Positions 29,171 to 38,010 of a stretch of DNA of 64,000 nt are shown here, in pieces. The stretch is taken from contig NZ_CP059081.1 in assembly GCF_015602705.1 (NCBI RefSeq), positions 753,702 to 817,701 on the forward strand. The letters run 5' to 3'. The notes under the pieces are model-generated. The model searched no databases. It had not been told where the DNA came from and saw only the letters and a list, made by a program, of their open reading frames with translations. Every line of letters starts with the position of its first letter. Positions within the stretch are counted from its first letter, which is position 1. Position numbers and translations under genes: made by a program. This stretch comes from Acinetobacter lwoffii (lineage in GTDB: Bacteria > Pseudomonadota > Gammaproteobacteria > Pseudomonadales > Moraxellaceae).

Positions 29171-29878
29171 TCACTCATCGATAAACACGGCAAATTCCTC
29201 TACGGGAACGCGCGGGGTAATAAAGCTGTTAATAATCTGCACTGGGTCGGCATAACCCAGTGCCATACCGCAGACCAGCTCTTCATCATCAGGTGCGCCG
29301 ACCAGATCAAGCACGATCGGATGAAAATGATTCCAGGCAGCCTGCGGACAGGTGTCCAGACCGCGGGCTTTTGCTGCCAGCATGACATTCTGGATCATCA
29401 TGGAAACATCCATTTTGGAACCAATCGCCAAAGAACGATGGACGGTAAAGAACAGGCCGACAGGCGCATCAAATAATTCAAAATTACGCAGCTGCTGACG
29501 CGCCATTTTTTCCTTTTCGCCTTTCTGAATATTCAGCAAGCCATATAAACCCCAGCCATTTTCACGACGACGTTCAATAAATGGCGAGATCCATTGTTCA
29601 GGATAATAGGCAAAAGTTTCCTGATACTGCTGCGACAATTCCGGATTTGCATAGATTTGCATTTGTGCCTGACAAACCTGCTGCACGAGTTCATCACGCT
29701 TTTTACCTGTTACCACATACACTTTCCAGGGTTGGGTATTGGTTCCTGAGGGTGCGCGGCTGGCCACCGTCAAAATCTCTTTTAAGATGTCTGTACTAAC
29801 GGGGGTATTTAAAAAAGCACGCACTGAATGGCGAGAGGTGATGGTGTGATCTATAGCATGAACAAGATTTTGATCCAT
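29171..29878 (-). CDS. Nitroreductase family flavoprotein
   Basis: 235-aa FMN-dependent NAD(P)H oxidoreductase of the NfnB/NTR superfamily. FMN-binding signatures are visible: TSRHSVRAFLNTPV with the conserved Arg-His-Ser-Val-Arg near the N-terminus, SRAPSGTNTQPWKVYVVTG around residues 36-54, and the late ALGYADP motif. The physiological substrate is unknown; relatives reduce quinones, nitroaromatics or flavins. It is transcribed alone, toward the MFS gene. An AT-rich gap of about 900 bases lies behind its promoter side. Confidence 0.9.
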   Translation of the reverse strand: MDQNLVHAIDHTITSRHSVRAFLNTPVSTDILKEILTVASRAPSGTNTQPWKVYVVTGKKRDELVQQVCQAQMQIYANPELSQQYQETFAYYPEQWISPFIERRRENGWGLYGLLNIQKGEKEKMARQQLRNFELFDAPVGLFFTVHRSLAIGSKMDVSMMIQNVMLAAKARGLDTCPQAAWNHFHPIVLDLVGAPDDEELVCGMALGYADPVQIINSFITPRVPVEEFAVFIDE

Positions 29879-30781
29879 TATGGGGTCCAGTCGAATATCC
29901 TTATTGAGTTTGCAATGACTATAAACTAAACAAACAGAAGGGAGGATAGGAAAATTTCATTGTTTACCGGATGATAAAAATGATTTATCCAAAAAATGGC
30001 CAAAGAGTACTTATTTGGCCTTCTAAAATACGAGTTTAGTCCTCTAAATGATCAGAATAAATATTGTTATGAAAATTGTCTTTAAGTGAAAAAAATAGCT
30101 TAAATCCCAAGTGCTTGAACCATTCAACAATAACAATTTCACACAGAGAACTGGTTTATTTTGACTGAAAATCAAGATAATTTAATTTCAAGATGCCTGT
30201 TTTATTACGTGTTGAGTAAAAGATTAATATTTTTTTTGAATTAAAATATAGATTAATCTTCATATAAAAATGAGAATTTATAATTATTTTTTATAGGTAA
30301 ATTAACTATTGCTAATAAAAAGAAATAAAACTTGATACAAAGAAACAGCATAATGTACGACTTTTCATCTTAATTCATGCATTTTGTGATTAAGATCTGT
30401 TTTAAATAACGCGATTCCAGATGGCTTGAATGAAGTCTTTAGGTTGAAAGCACTCATCAAGCACTGAATGTTTTTTTGAGCTTAAAACACAGTTTTTTTT
30501 ACCAGCATGCGCGTCTGTTAGAAAAATGTCTGCAATTTTCAAACAGACTGAGTGTCGGAATAGAAAAGGTGTTGCTTTTATAAATCTCTCATTTGTTGAA
30601 TATGATCGTGATGATGATATTCATAAGTTTAAAAGAGATGATAAATCGGTTTGTTTTTCTAATGGTGATAGATCAAATCAGGATATTTCCAGATAAAGAT
30701 CTAATGAGCGAGCTAGAGATCTAGCGCACTCCCTCACTTTTAGAACAATAAAAAATTCAAAATCATCTTGGGCAAAAAATT
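29879..30781. other. Long AT-rich intergenic region upstream of gltS
   Basis: About 900 bases without a recognised gene, between divergent nitroreductase and gltS promoters. The composition is clearly more AT-rich than the flanking genes. It holds one open frame (30448-30696, ATG at 30526) without a ribosome site, and an imperfect palindrome GCTAGA-GA-TCTAGC at 30712-30725 about 60 bases before gltS. It could be a decayed gene, a long regulatory leader or an unrecognised small RNA locus. Confidence 0.5.
30526..30696 (+). CDS. Doubtful 56-codon ORF in AT-rich gap
   Basis: Encodes 56 residues beginning MSAIFKQTECRN and ending NQDISR, acidic and basic in patches (YDRDDDIHKFKRDDK). The frame is open 78 bases further upstream without another ATG. 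There is no Shine-Dalgarno and no recognised family. It may be a remnant of a longer gene. Included so that it is not lost; coding status is weak. Confidence 0.2.
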   Translation: MSAIFKQTECRNRKGVAFINLSFVEYDRDDDIHKFKRDDKSVCFSNGDRSNQDISR

Positions 30782-32020
30782 ATGGATTTTACTTTTAACG
30801 CATTTTATACCTTGATTGCCGCAGTCATTGTTTTGTTACTCGGCCGATTCCTGGTTAATAAAATCGATTTTTTAAGACGTTACAATATTCCTGAGCCGGT
30901 TGCGGGCGGTTTGGTTGCGGCGATTATCTCATTGCTGGTGCATTCATTGTGGGGATATAGCATCACCACCAGTGCAGAATTACAAACCAGCTTTATGCTG
31001 ATTTTCTTTGCTTCGATTGGTCTGAGTGCCAACTTTTCCAAGTTGCGTGAAGGTGGGATCGGTCTGGTTATTTTCCTGTTTGCTGTTTCGGCTTTCATTA
31101 TTTTGCAAAATGCGGTCGGCATGAGTCTGGCAACATTATTGGGTATTGACCCGTTGATTGGCCTGATTGCAGGCTCAGTTACCTTAACCGGTGGTCATGG
31201 TACTGCGGGTGCATGGGGGGAAATTTTTGAAGTTGAACATGGTATTCAAGGTGCTTTGGCACTAGGTATGGCCAGTGCGACTTTTGGATTGATTATCGGC
31301 GGTATTATTGGCGGACCTTTAGCCAAGTTGCTGATCAACCGTTATAACCTGGCGACTGCGCGTACCGATCAGCAAATTGAAACGCGTGACAATACGCCAA
31401 TGGACAGCACCACCAGCGAATATGTACCGTTTGAATATCCGCATCAGGTGCGTTTAATTACCGCTGATAATGCAATCACGACCTTGGGTCTATTTGCAGG
31501 CTGTTTGGCTTTTGCAGAGTTTATGACGGGTTTCAGTAAAGGTACTGCATTTGAACTGCCAACATTTGTCTGGGCATTGGCGGGTGGTGTCATCCTGCGT
31601 AATGTACTGGAAGGTGTTTTCAAAGTTCAGATTTTCGATCGCGCGATTGATGTGTTCGGTAATGCTTCATTGTCGCTGTACTTGGCGATGGCATTGTTAT
31701 CATTGAAATTATGGCAATTGGCTGACCTTGCAGGACCACTGATGGTAATTCTGGGTGCACAGACCATCACCATGGCTTTGTATGCCGGTTTTGTAACTTT
31801 CCGCATCATGGGTAAAAACTACGATGCTGCGGTACTTGCAGCAGGGCATTGTGGTTTCGGTATGGGCGCAACGCCAACAGCGGTTGCCAATATGCAGGCG
31901 ATTACCAATATGTATGGTGCGTCGCATAAGGCCTTCCTGATTGTTCCATTATGTGGTGCGTTCTTCGTTGACTTAATCAATGCTACTGTTATTCAGATGA
32001 TTTTGAAGTTTTTTGCATAA
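30782..32020 (+). CDS. gltS: Sodium/glutamate symporter
   Basis: 412-aa inner-membrane Na+-coupled glutamate importer (ESS family). About ten to twelve hydrophobic helices in two inverted halves. Re-entrant loop signatures rich in glycine are visible in both: TLTGGHGTAGAWGEIF in the first half and AGHCGFGMGATPTAVANMQA in the second, which is the diagnostic GltS pattern. The length is close to that of Escherichia coli GltS. It is followed after 45 bases by an alanine/glycine symporter gene on the same strand, probably one transcript for amino-acid uptake. Only a weak ribosome site precedes the ATG. Confidence 0.95.
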   Translation: MDFTFNAFYTLIAAVIVLLLGRFLVNKIDFLRRYNIPEPVAGGLVAAIISLLVHSLWGYSITTSAELQTSFMLIFFASIGLSANFSKLREGGIGLVIFLFAVSAFIILQNAVGMSLATLLGIDPLIGLIAGSVTLTGGHGTAGAWGEIFEVEHGIQGALALGMASATFGLIIGGIIGGPLAKLLINRYNLATARTDQQIETRDNTPMDSTTSEYVPFEYPHQVRLITADNAITTLGLFAGCLAFAEFMTGFSKGTAFELPTFVWALAGGVILRNVLEGVFKVQIFDRAIDVFGNASLSLYLAMALLSLKLWQLADLAGPLMVILGAQTITMALYAGFVTFRIMGKNYDAAVLAAGHCGFGMGATPTAVANMQAITNMYGASHKAFLIVPLCGAFFVDLINATVIQMILKFFA

Positions 32021-32065
32021 TTTTTATGCCTGATACGATGAGTCATAGGCTCATAAGGATGTGAC

Positions 32066-33541
32066 ATGAATGATCAGTTAAATGAAACCTTACTCGGCTG
32101 GATTAATGCCCTGAATGGCCCTTTATGGGATTTTCTGGTGGTGTTTCTGGTCGCAGTCGGTATTTTCTACACGATCATGACGGGTGCAGTACAAATTCGT
32201 TTGTTCTGGCACAGCATGAAAGTCATGAAAAATAGCCGTGGCAAGGTTCAGGATACGCACGGCATTACCCCGTTTCAGGCGTTTGTCACTGGACTGGCAA
32301 GCCGGGTCGGTGTGGGCAATGTCGCGGGTGTCGCCATTGCGATTGCGATTGGTGGCCCCGGTGCCGTGTTCTGGATGTGGTTTACTGCCTTTTTGGGCAT
32401 GAGTTCTGCTTTTGTTGAATCCTCTTTGGCACAGTTGTTTAAGGTGCGAGATAACAAAAACCAGCAATTCCGTGGTGGTCCAGCTTATTACATTACTCAA
32501 GGCCTGAAACAGAAATGGCTCGGGATTGTCTTTGCGATTGCATTGATCACGACTTATGGTTTTGTCTTCAATGCAGTTCAGGCCAATGCCATTACCGGAG
32601 CAACCTCTCATGCTTGGGGCTGGGATCAGGCGAACCTGATTCTGCCATTAGGCGGCCTGAATCTGGAAATTTCCTGGGTCGGATTGTTTCTGGTCTTGAT
32701 GACTGCGGTGATCATTTTTGGCGGAATTAAACGGATTGCAAAAGTTGCTGAAAGCTTTGTACCGTTTATGGCTGTGCTTTATCTGGCGGTAGCTTTGTAT
32801 ATTGCAGTCATCAATTACGATCTGCTCCCTTCCATCTTCCAGCTCATTTTCAGTAAAGCCTTTGAATTTGAAGCTGCTGCTGGTGGTTTCTTTGGTGCCA
32901 TGATCTCTATGGCCATGATGATGGGGATCAAACGCGGTCTGTTCTCTAACGAAGCCGGGATGGGTTCAGCACCGAACGCTGCCGCAGCCTCTGATGTGAA
33001 GCATCCGGTCAATCAGGGTCTGGTACAAATGCTGGGTGTATTTGTAGACACCTTTGTGGTGTGTTCATGTACTGCGATTATTATTCTGGTCTCGGGCCTG
33101 TATGAAAATGCCGGTTTTGAAGGCGTGACCCTGACTCAGATGGCGCTGGAAAGCCAGATTGGTGCCTGGGGTGATGATTTCTTGGCCTTGATCCTGTTCC
33201 TGTTTGCCTATTCTTCGATTATCGGTAACTATGCCTATGCCGAAGGAAACGTCCAGTTCATCAATAACAATAGTCGGGTGATGTTGATTTTCCGTTTATT
33301 TGTATTGGTCATGGTGTATTTCGGTTCTATCGCCAGTGTGCCGTTGATCTGGAATATGGCAGATCTGTTCATGGGTGTCATGGCAAGTATCAACCTGATC
33401 GCAATCCTGTTGCTGATGCCATTCCTGCTGATGCTACTCAAAGACTATACCGGTCAGCTGAAGCGTGGTGTGAAAGAACCTGAATTTAAACTGGATAACC
33501 ATCCTAAATTTAAAGACAAGGTCAAATCAGATATCTGGTAA
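32066..33541 (+). CDS. Alanine/glycine:cation symporter (AgcS family)
   Basis: 491-aa membrane transporter that imports alanine or glycine with Na+ or H+. Family hallmarks: the N-terminal GPLWDFLVVFLVAVGIFYT helix, FVTGLASRVGVGNVAGVAIA, the highly conserved GMGSAPNAAAASDVKHP around residues 298-314, and GAWGDDFLALILFLFAYSSI. About eleven helices. It has a good AAGGATG-type start context and is likely co-transcribed with gltS. A strong bidirectional terminator follows at 33552-33581. Confidence 0.95.
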   Translation: MNDQLNETLLGWINALNGPLWDFLVVFLVAVGIFYTIMTGAVQIRLFWHSMKVMKNSRGKVQDTHGITPFQAFVTGLASRVGVGNVAGVAIAIAIGGPGAVFWMWFTAFLGMSSAFVESSLAQLFKVRDNKNQQFRGGPAYYITQGLKQKWLGIVFAIALITTYGFVFNAVQANAITGATSHAWGWDQANLILPLGGLNLEISWVGLFLVLMTAVIIFGGIKRIAKVAESFVPFMAVLYLAVALYIAVINYDLLPSIFQLIFSKAFEFEAAAGGFFGAMISMAMMMGIKRGLFSNEAGMGSAPNAAAASDVKHPVNQGLVQMLGVFVDTFVVCSCTAIIILVSGLYENAGFEGVTLTQMALESQIGAWGDDFLALILFLFAYSSIIGNYAYAEGNVQFINNNSRVMLIFRLFVLVMVYFGSIASVPLIWNMADLFMGVMASINLIAILLLMPFLLMLLKDYTGQLKRGVKEPEFKLDNHPKFKDKVKSDIW

Positions 33542-33551
33542 GACTTGAAGC

Positions 33552-33581
33552 AAAAAGCCCCGATCATTCGGGGCTTTTTTT
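33552..33581. terminator. Bidirectional terminator between AgcS and ChrA genes
   Basis: Stem AGCCCCGA / TCGGGGCT with a TCAT loop, A5 before and T7 after. It is placed between two convergent genes. Confidence 0.9.
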
Positions 33582-33596
33582 GTGCCAAAGTTTTCT

Positions 33597-34802
33597 TTAG
33601 AAGAAATTTAAATAACTTTGATAAAGCACAAAGCCCAAAATCAGGCTGAACCAGACCGGTAGTTTTGAGCGTAGCAGAGCAATCATCACCGCGACAAAGA
33701 CCAGGTCGGAGCCATAGCTAAAATAACGTTGTGAAAGATTCAGCAATAAATACAGTAACAGACCCACCACCGCAGCATTGATGCCCATCACCGCCTGATG
33801 AATATGGCGCTGCTGCATCAACCACGACCAATAAGGCAAGGTGGCAAAAATCAGAAAAAATGAAGGTAAAAAGATTGCACAGGTCGCTAAAATTGCATTT
33901 AGCCAGACATAAGACGTCCAAGGCAGCAAAGCACCGATATAACTGGCAAAACTGAATAAAGGTCCTGGCATGAGCTGGGCAAATGCATAGCCAAGATCAA
34001 AAGATTGGGCACTCACTAAACCAGTCGTGACAAAGTCCTGATGTAACAAAGGCAGAATCACATGACCGCCACCAAATACCAATGAACCGGTTTGATAGAA
34101 ATTGGAAAAAAATTGCAGCTCCGATTCACCCCATAATTTGCCTGCTAAGGGCAGCAGCAAAAATGGCAAGATAAATGCTAGCAGCCAATAGGGTGCAGCG
34201 GCAGATCGAATATATGGCGAGCTGATTGCCGTTTTGTTAATTTCTTTGGGTTTCGAATCTGATTGGGAAAAATATCCAGCCAAGAGTCCACAGATTGCGC
34301 CCAGTATAATGACCAGAATCTGGTTAAAACTTACTGAAACGACTATCAGTAATGCGACAGAGAGGATTAAGACTGCATATTGCCAAGCCGATTTACAGAA
34401 GCTTCTCAGCATTTGCCAGAATGCCCAGGCGATGACAGAAAATACAATTAACTGGATGGTATGAAAGCTGTTTGAGTTTAAAATATAAAAATAGCTTTGA
34501 CCCAATAGCGCCACCAACGCCATCAGAATCATTGAGGGCAGGGTAAAACCCAGCCATGCGATCACGGCACCAGTATAGCCCCGTTGCAGATAACCGATTG
34601 ACAGGCCCACCTGACTGCTGCTCGGCCCGGGTAAAAGTTGCGCCAAAGCGACCAGTTGACTGTACTGGGTGTCATTCAACCATTGCAGTTGGGTCACAAA
34701 TTTTCGGTGAAAAAACACCAGATGCGCCGCTGGACCACCAAATGAAATGCAGCCCAGTTGCAGGAAAATCAGGAAAATCCGATACAGTGAGATTGAAGAC
34801 AT
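33597..34802 (-). CDS. chrA: Chromate transporter (ChrA, long-chain CHR family)
   Basis: 401-aa membrane protein with two tandem CHR domains, the arrangement of full-length ChrA that exports chromate from the cytoplasm. The first repeat has CISFGGPAAHLVFFHRKFV and LVALAQLLPGPSSSQVGLSI; the second has GSLVFGGGHVILPLLHQDFV and YAFAQLMPGPLFSFASYIGA. The paired FGG and PGP motifs at equivalent places show the duplication. Some homologues may carry sulfate or have no chromate role, so the function is inferred from family. It is transcribed alone and is divergent from the patatin gene. Confidence 0.9.
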   Translation of the reverse strand: MSSISLYRIFLIFLQLGCISFGGPAAHLVFFHRKFVTQLQWLNDTQYSQLVALAQLLPGPSSSQVGLSIGYLQRGYTGAVIAWLGFTLPSMILMALVALLGQSYFYILNSNSFHTIQLIVFSVIAWAFWQMLRSFCKSAWQYAVLILSVALLIVVSVSFNQILVIILGAICGLLAGYFSQSDSKPKEINKTAISSPYIRSAAAPYWLLAFILPFLLLPLAGKLWGESELQFFSNFYQTGSLVFGGGHVILPLLHQDFVTTGLVSAQSFDLGYAFAQLMPGPLFSFASYIGALLPWTSYVWLNAILATCAIFLPSFFLIFATLPYWSWLMQQRHIHQAVMGINAAVVGLLLYLLLNLSQRYFSYGSDLVFVAVMIALLRSKLPVWFSLILGFVLYQSYLNFF

Positions 34803-34926
34803 ACAATTATGGGGAAAAATGAAGATAAAGTAGCTGAACTGTATGACAGTTTTACGAAATTCTACAGACTATTTATGCATGTGTTTATACACTATGCTGC
34901 TTTAGATTAATGAGGACATTCTCTGC

Positions 34927-35931
34927 ATGCAGAAATATGTGTTGAGTATGGTGATACTGGGTACATTTGGCCTAAGTGCTTGCCAAACGACCCCAATGAC
35001 AGCCCAAGCGGCGACCGGTCATCTACAACCTGCTGCACAACGCGGAGAAGCTCAGGCACGTCCAAATCAAATTGATTTTCAAAAGATCAAGCAAACCCAA
35101 CAGCGTCCAGTAGTTGCTTTAGTTCTGGGCAGTGGGGGTGCGCGTGGTTATGCGCATATTGGTGCGCTGGAAGTACTGGAACAGGCGGGTATTCACCCCG
35201 ATTTTATTGTCGGAACCAGTGCGGGCAGTATTGTAGGTTCCATTTATGCGAGTGGCAAACCGGCGATTGAACTGCGCAATATTGCTCTCAGCATGCGACC
35301 GAATGATGTCCGTGATATCAAACTGGCCAGAAAAGGTTTTTTTGATGGCAAAAAAGTTGAGGACTATGTCAATTTGCAGGTCGATCAAACTCCGCTTGAA
35401 GCCATGAAAATCCCGATGTTTGTGGTAGCAACCGCGCTGAAAGAAGGCAAGAAAGTCGTTTTTAATTATGGTAATACCGGACAGGCGGTACGTGCTTCAG
35501 TCTCGATTCCGAGTATGTTTATTCCGACTATTATTCAAGGTAAAGAATATGTAGATGGTGGTCTGGTCAGTCCGGTGCCGGTCGATGTGGCACGTGAGCT
35601 GGGAGCCGATATTGTGATTGCGGTGGATATTCTGGCACAGCCCATTCACACGGAAACCACCAATGTCTGGGGACTGTTTAATCAGAACATTAATATTATG
35701 CAGCAACATCTGGCACATGAAGAATTAAAGCATGCAGATGTGGTGATTCAGCCGGACTTACGCGAAAAAGGCCATATCTTTGATGTACGTGGCAGGGAAC
35801 TCACCATGCAGGCTGGTGCCGAGGCGACCCAGTTAAAGTTGATGGAAATTTCACAAGCCTACCAAAAACATGATTATGCTCAAGGACATCGCATTCCGCA
35901 GTTTGTGGTACATGAACATCAAGCTCAATAA
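34927..35931 (+). CDS. Patatin-like phospholipase, lipoprotein
   Basis: 334-aa serine lipase/acyl hydrolase of the RssA/patatin group. A lipoprotein signal ends in LSAC (Cys19). The oxyanion-hole motif GSGGARGYAHIGALEVLEQ, the nucleophile Ser98 in VGTSAGS, and Asp210 of the catalytic dyad in VDGGLVSPVPV are all present, so the enzyme should be active. The likely location is the inner leaflet of the outer membrane, with the domain in the periplasm, since no retention Asp follows the Cys. Substrates are probably phospholipids or other acyl esters. A GAGGACA segment upstream of ATG may serve as ribosome site. Confidence 0.92.
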   Translation: MQKYVLSMVILGTFGLSACQTTPMTAQAATGHLQPAAQRGEAQARPNQIDFQKIKQTQQRPVVALVLGSGGARGYAHIGALEVLEQAGIHPDFIVGTSAGSIVGSIYASGKPAIELRNIALSMRPNDVRDIKLARKGFFDGKKVEDYVNLQVDQTPLEAMKIPMFVVATALKEGKKVVFNYGNTGQAVRASVSIPSMFIPTIIQGKEYVDGGLVSPVPVDVARELGADIVIAVDILAQPIHTETTNVWGLFNQNINIMQQHLAHEELKHADVVIQPDLREKGHIFDVRGRELTMQAGAEATQLKLMEISQAYQKHDYAQGHRIPQFVVHEHQAQ

Positions 35932-36270
35932 ATCTTTTTTTTGAAATTTCTGTTTATACCTATATCGCAGTATAGGGATATTCAATCAAAAGGATAACGG
36001 ATCATCGGCTGTAACGCTTAACTGATTGTTATAAAAGATAAGATGATTGCCTATGTGTATCAGTCAGTCGGAATTATCGCAAAAGATAAAATTAATTTTA
36101 AATATAACAAATTGAATTATAAGTATATTGTTTTAAATAATAAGCCTTATTCGTCTTAAATTAAAATTTTAATATTATTATTCGTATACTTAAGTTGATC
36201 AAATATTCAAAAGCATCGATGTTCATGCCAGAATGCAGTTTGAAAAGATCACTACACAGATGTAGACATC
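35932..36270. other. Intergenic stretch downstream of patatin gene
   Basis: About 340 very AT-rich bases with no convincing ORF, terminator or repeat. A T-run follows the patatin stop closely, but no stem precedes it. Confidence 0.5.
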
Positions 36271-36447
36271 ATGATGCATATTAAAATTGGACAGCAGGTC
36301 AAACTGGCACAATTCGAACACTATATTTTTACAGTGACCGCGACCCATCAGGATGGTTCTTTTACCGTTGAAACGACCTTGGATGGTCAACAAATTTTAA
36401 GTTATCAGAACGTGGCGCAGGAAATGCTCAGGCCAGTGATGCTTTAA
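36271..36447 (+). CDS. Small orphan protein, 58 aa
   Basis: Starts MMHIKIGQQVKLAQF (alternative start at the second Met, 36274) and ends LRPVMLstop. The composition is that of a compact beta-rich domain, with alternating hydrophobic strands (YIFTVTATHQDGSFTVETT) that could form a small SH3- or Tudor-like barrel; this is inference from pattern only. Codon use looks like that of neighbouring genes rather than random AT-rich sequence. No good Shine-Dalgarno is seen. I recognise no family. Confidence 0.5.
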   Translation: MMHIKIGQQVKLAQFEHYIFTVTATHQDGSFTVETTLDGQQILSYQNVAQEMLRPVML

Positions 36448-36734
36448 ATCACGCAGAGCCTTTTTATTTTCCTGAATTATTTTTGTTGAGCGCTTAAAAC
36501 AGTGAAAAATTCTCAGTTGCTGTGTGATCAGCCCCAGATAAATAAGTGTTGATTTATTGGCACTTAACTTTCTAACTGAGATTTTAAGCAATTAAATATA
36601 TTTTTTTCTGTATGAATACATTTTCTATATCAATAATTGTGATGCTTCATTTGCCGAATTGAACATTTTATTCATGCTAAAAACGCTATAATAATAAACG
36701 ATAACCTTGTCATTCAAAGAGTTCAAAGAAAACG
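36448..36734. other. Leader region of the thioesterase gene
   Basis: AT-rich, no gene. A TATAAT hexamer at 36687-36692 lies about 45 bases before the thioesterase ATG and is a plausible -10 element, but I do not see a well-spaced -35. Confidence 0.4.
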
Positions 36735-37256
36735 ATGGCCCCTTTAGATCAAATTGCAGCAGTGTCGGATGACCAGTCAGAGTTAACGATGTCAGTTCTC
36801 ATGACGCCAGATATGGCAAATTTTTCAGGAAATGTTCATGGTGGAACCATTCTGAAATTATTGGATCAGGTGGCGTATGCGTGTGCAAGTCGCTATTCGG
36901 GTAGTTATGTCGTGACCTTATCTGTAGACAAGGTGAATTTTAAAGAGCCGATTCACGTTGGTGAGCTGGTTACCTTTCTGGCCAGTGTGAATCATGTTGG
37001 CCGTACTTCAATGGAAATCGGGATTCGTGTAGAAGCCCAGAATATTCAAAAGAGAACGGTACGTCATACCAATAGCTGTTATTTCACCATGGTTGCGGTG
37101 GATGAAAATGGTAAACCAAAACAGATTCCAGCTTTGAACCTGGACAATGACTGGAAACGTTGCCGTTTTGAAGCAGCAGAACAGCGTAAAGTTGCGCGTT
37201 TGCAAGAAAATCATCATCCTTCATGCAGCATTTATAAAAAGACTGCACAGAGTTAA
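36735..37256 (+). CDS. Acyl-CoA thioesterase, hotdog fold (YciA/BACH type)
   Basis: 173-aa cytosolic enzyme that hydrolyses acyl-CoA thioesters. The hotdog signature NFSGNVHGGTILKLLDQ carries Asn33, His35 and Asp44 at the positions expected for the active site; VTLSVDKVNFKEPIHVGELV and GRTSMEIGIRVEAQN are typical second-half strands. The polar C-terminal extension (about 35 residues) is somewhat long for the family. The gene is monocistronic with its own terminator. Confidence 0.92.
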   Translation: MAPLDQIAAVSDDQSELTMSVLMTPDMANFSGNVHGGTILKLLDQVAYACASRYSGSYVVTLSVDKVNFKEPIHVGELVTFLASVNHVGRTSMEIGIRVEAQNIQKRTVRHTNSCYFTMVAVDENGKPKQIPALNLDNDWKRCRFEAAEQRKVARLQENHHPSCSIYKKTAQS

Positions 37257-37272
37257 GTTAAATCGTGATTGA

Positions 37273-37303
37273 GAAAAGACCTTCATATGAAGGTCTTTTT
37301 TTT
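37273..37303 (+). terminator. Terminator after the thioesterase gene
   Basis: Long perfect palindrome AAAAGACCTTCAT / ATGAAGGTCTTTT followed by more T residues (eight in total). About 17 bases after the stop. Confidence 0.9.
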
Positions 37304-37354
37304 GCATCAATTTCAGTTTTTCACTGGAGCTTTGTTATTTTTTACCCCAATATA

Positions 37355-37372
37355 AAACGATACGTATCGTTT
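37355..37372. promoter_or_regulatory. 18-bp perfect palindrome, putative TetR operator
   Basis: The palindrome AAACGATAC / GTATCGTTT lies 35 bases before the TetR-family ATG. Its size and symmetry fit a TetR dimer site, so autoregulation of the regulator and the MFS gene behind it is likely (inference). Confidence 0.75.
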
Positions 37373-37406
37373 CGATTTTTAGATCTTAAAAGTTAAGTAG
37401 AAAAAT

Positions 37407-37970
37407 ATGAGCAGTGACGAAAAAAGTTCCCGACGACAGCAGTGCATTTTACAGGCGGTCGCAGATGCGCTGGCAGAATGTGAATATCATCAGTTGACGA
37501 TTGAAGATGTAGCGGCACGTGCCGGTGTTGGCAAGTCCACGATTTATCGATGGTGGAAACATAAATCGGAACTGGTGCTGGACACTTTCAAACAGCATAC
37601 AGCTTCGGTATTTGAGCTGGATACCTCTAAAAGCCTGAAAAGCAATCTCATTCAACAACTCGGTTCTTTATCTCAAGCGCTGAATCATCCAGTGGGGCGG
37701 GCTTTGCTGGTGGTGATTGCCAATCACCGCGAACTGGCAGGTGAGTTCTTTCAGCAATATCTGTTGCCACGTCGGCAACAGACCCATCAACTGATTCAGC
37801 AGGCGATTGAACGCGGAGAAATCCGCGCAGATTATCCTTTTGATTTGATGCTGGATACCTTATACGGCCCGATTCATTACCAGATTATTTTTTTCAACCG
37901 GATTCCGGATGAACACTATATCCAGAGTCTGGTCGAGTTGGCCTTGCATCCCGTCACTGTCCAAGCCTGA
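37407..37970 (+). CDS. TetR family transcriptional regulator
   Basis: 187-aa repressor-type protein. The N-terminal helix-turn-helix is clear at about residues 31-52 (TIEDVAARAGVGKSTIYRWW), followed by KHKSELV. The C-terminal ligand-binding region, with the PRRQQTHQLIQQAIERGEIR helix, resembles the TetR_C group found in AcrR/YcdC-like regulators. The perfect palindrome at 37355-37372 is a likely operator. The MFS transporter gene begins 40 bases downstream on the same strand and is the natural target. Confidence 0.93.
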   Translation: MSSDEKSSRRQQCILQAVADALAECEYHQLTIEDVAARAGVGKSTIYRWWKHKSELVLDTFKQHTASVFELDTSKSLKSNLIQQLGSLSQALNHPVGRALLVVIANHRELAGEFFQQYLLPRRQQTHQLIQQAIERGEIRADYPFDLMLDTLYGPIHYQIIFFNRIPDEHYIQSLVELALHPVTVQA

Positions 37971-38010
37971 GTTGGTGCTATTTCCCTACAAATTTTAAAA
38001 GTTGGTGATT

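Noticed and set aside
32123-32611. 162-codon minus-strand ORF inside the AgcS transporter gene
   Set aside because: Shadow of a real gene; Cys/His/Asn-rich nonsense composition.
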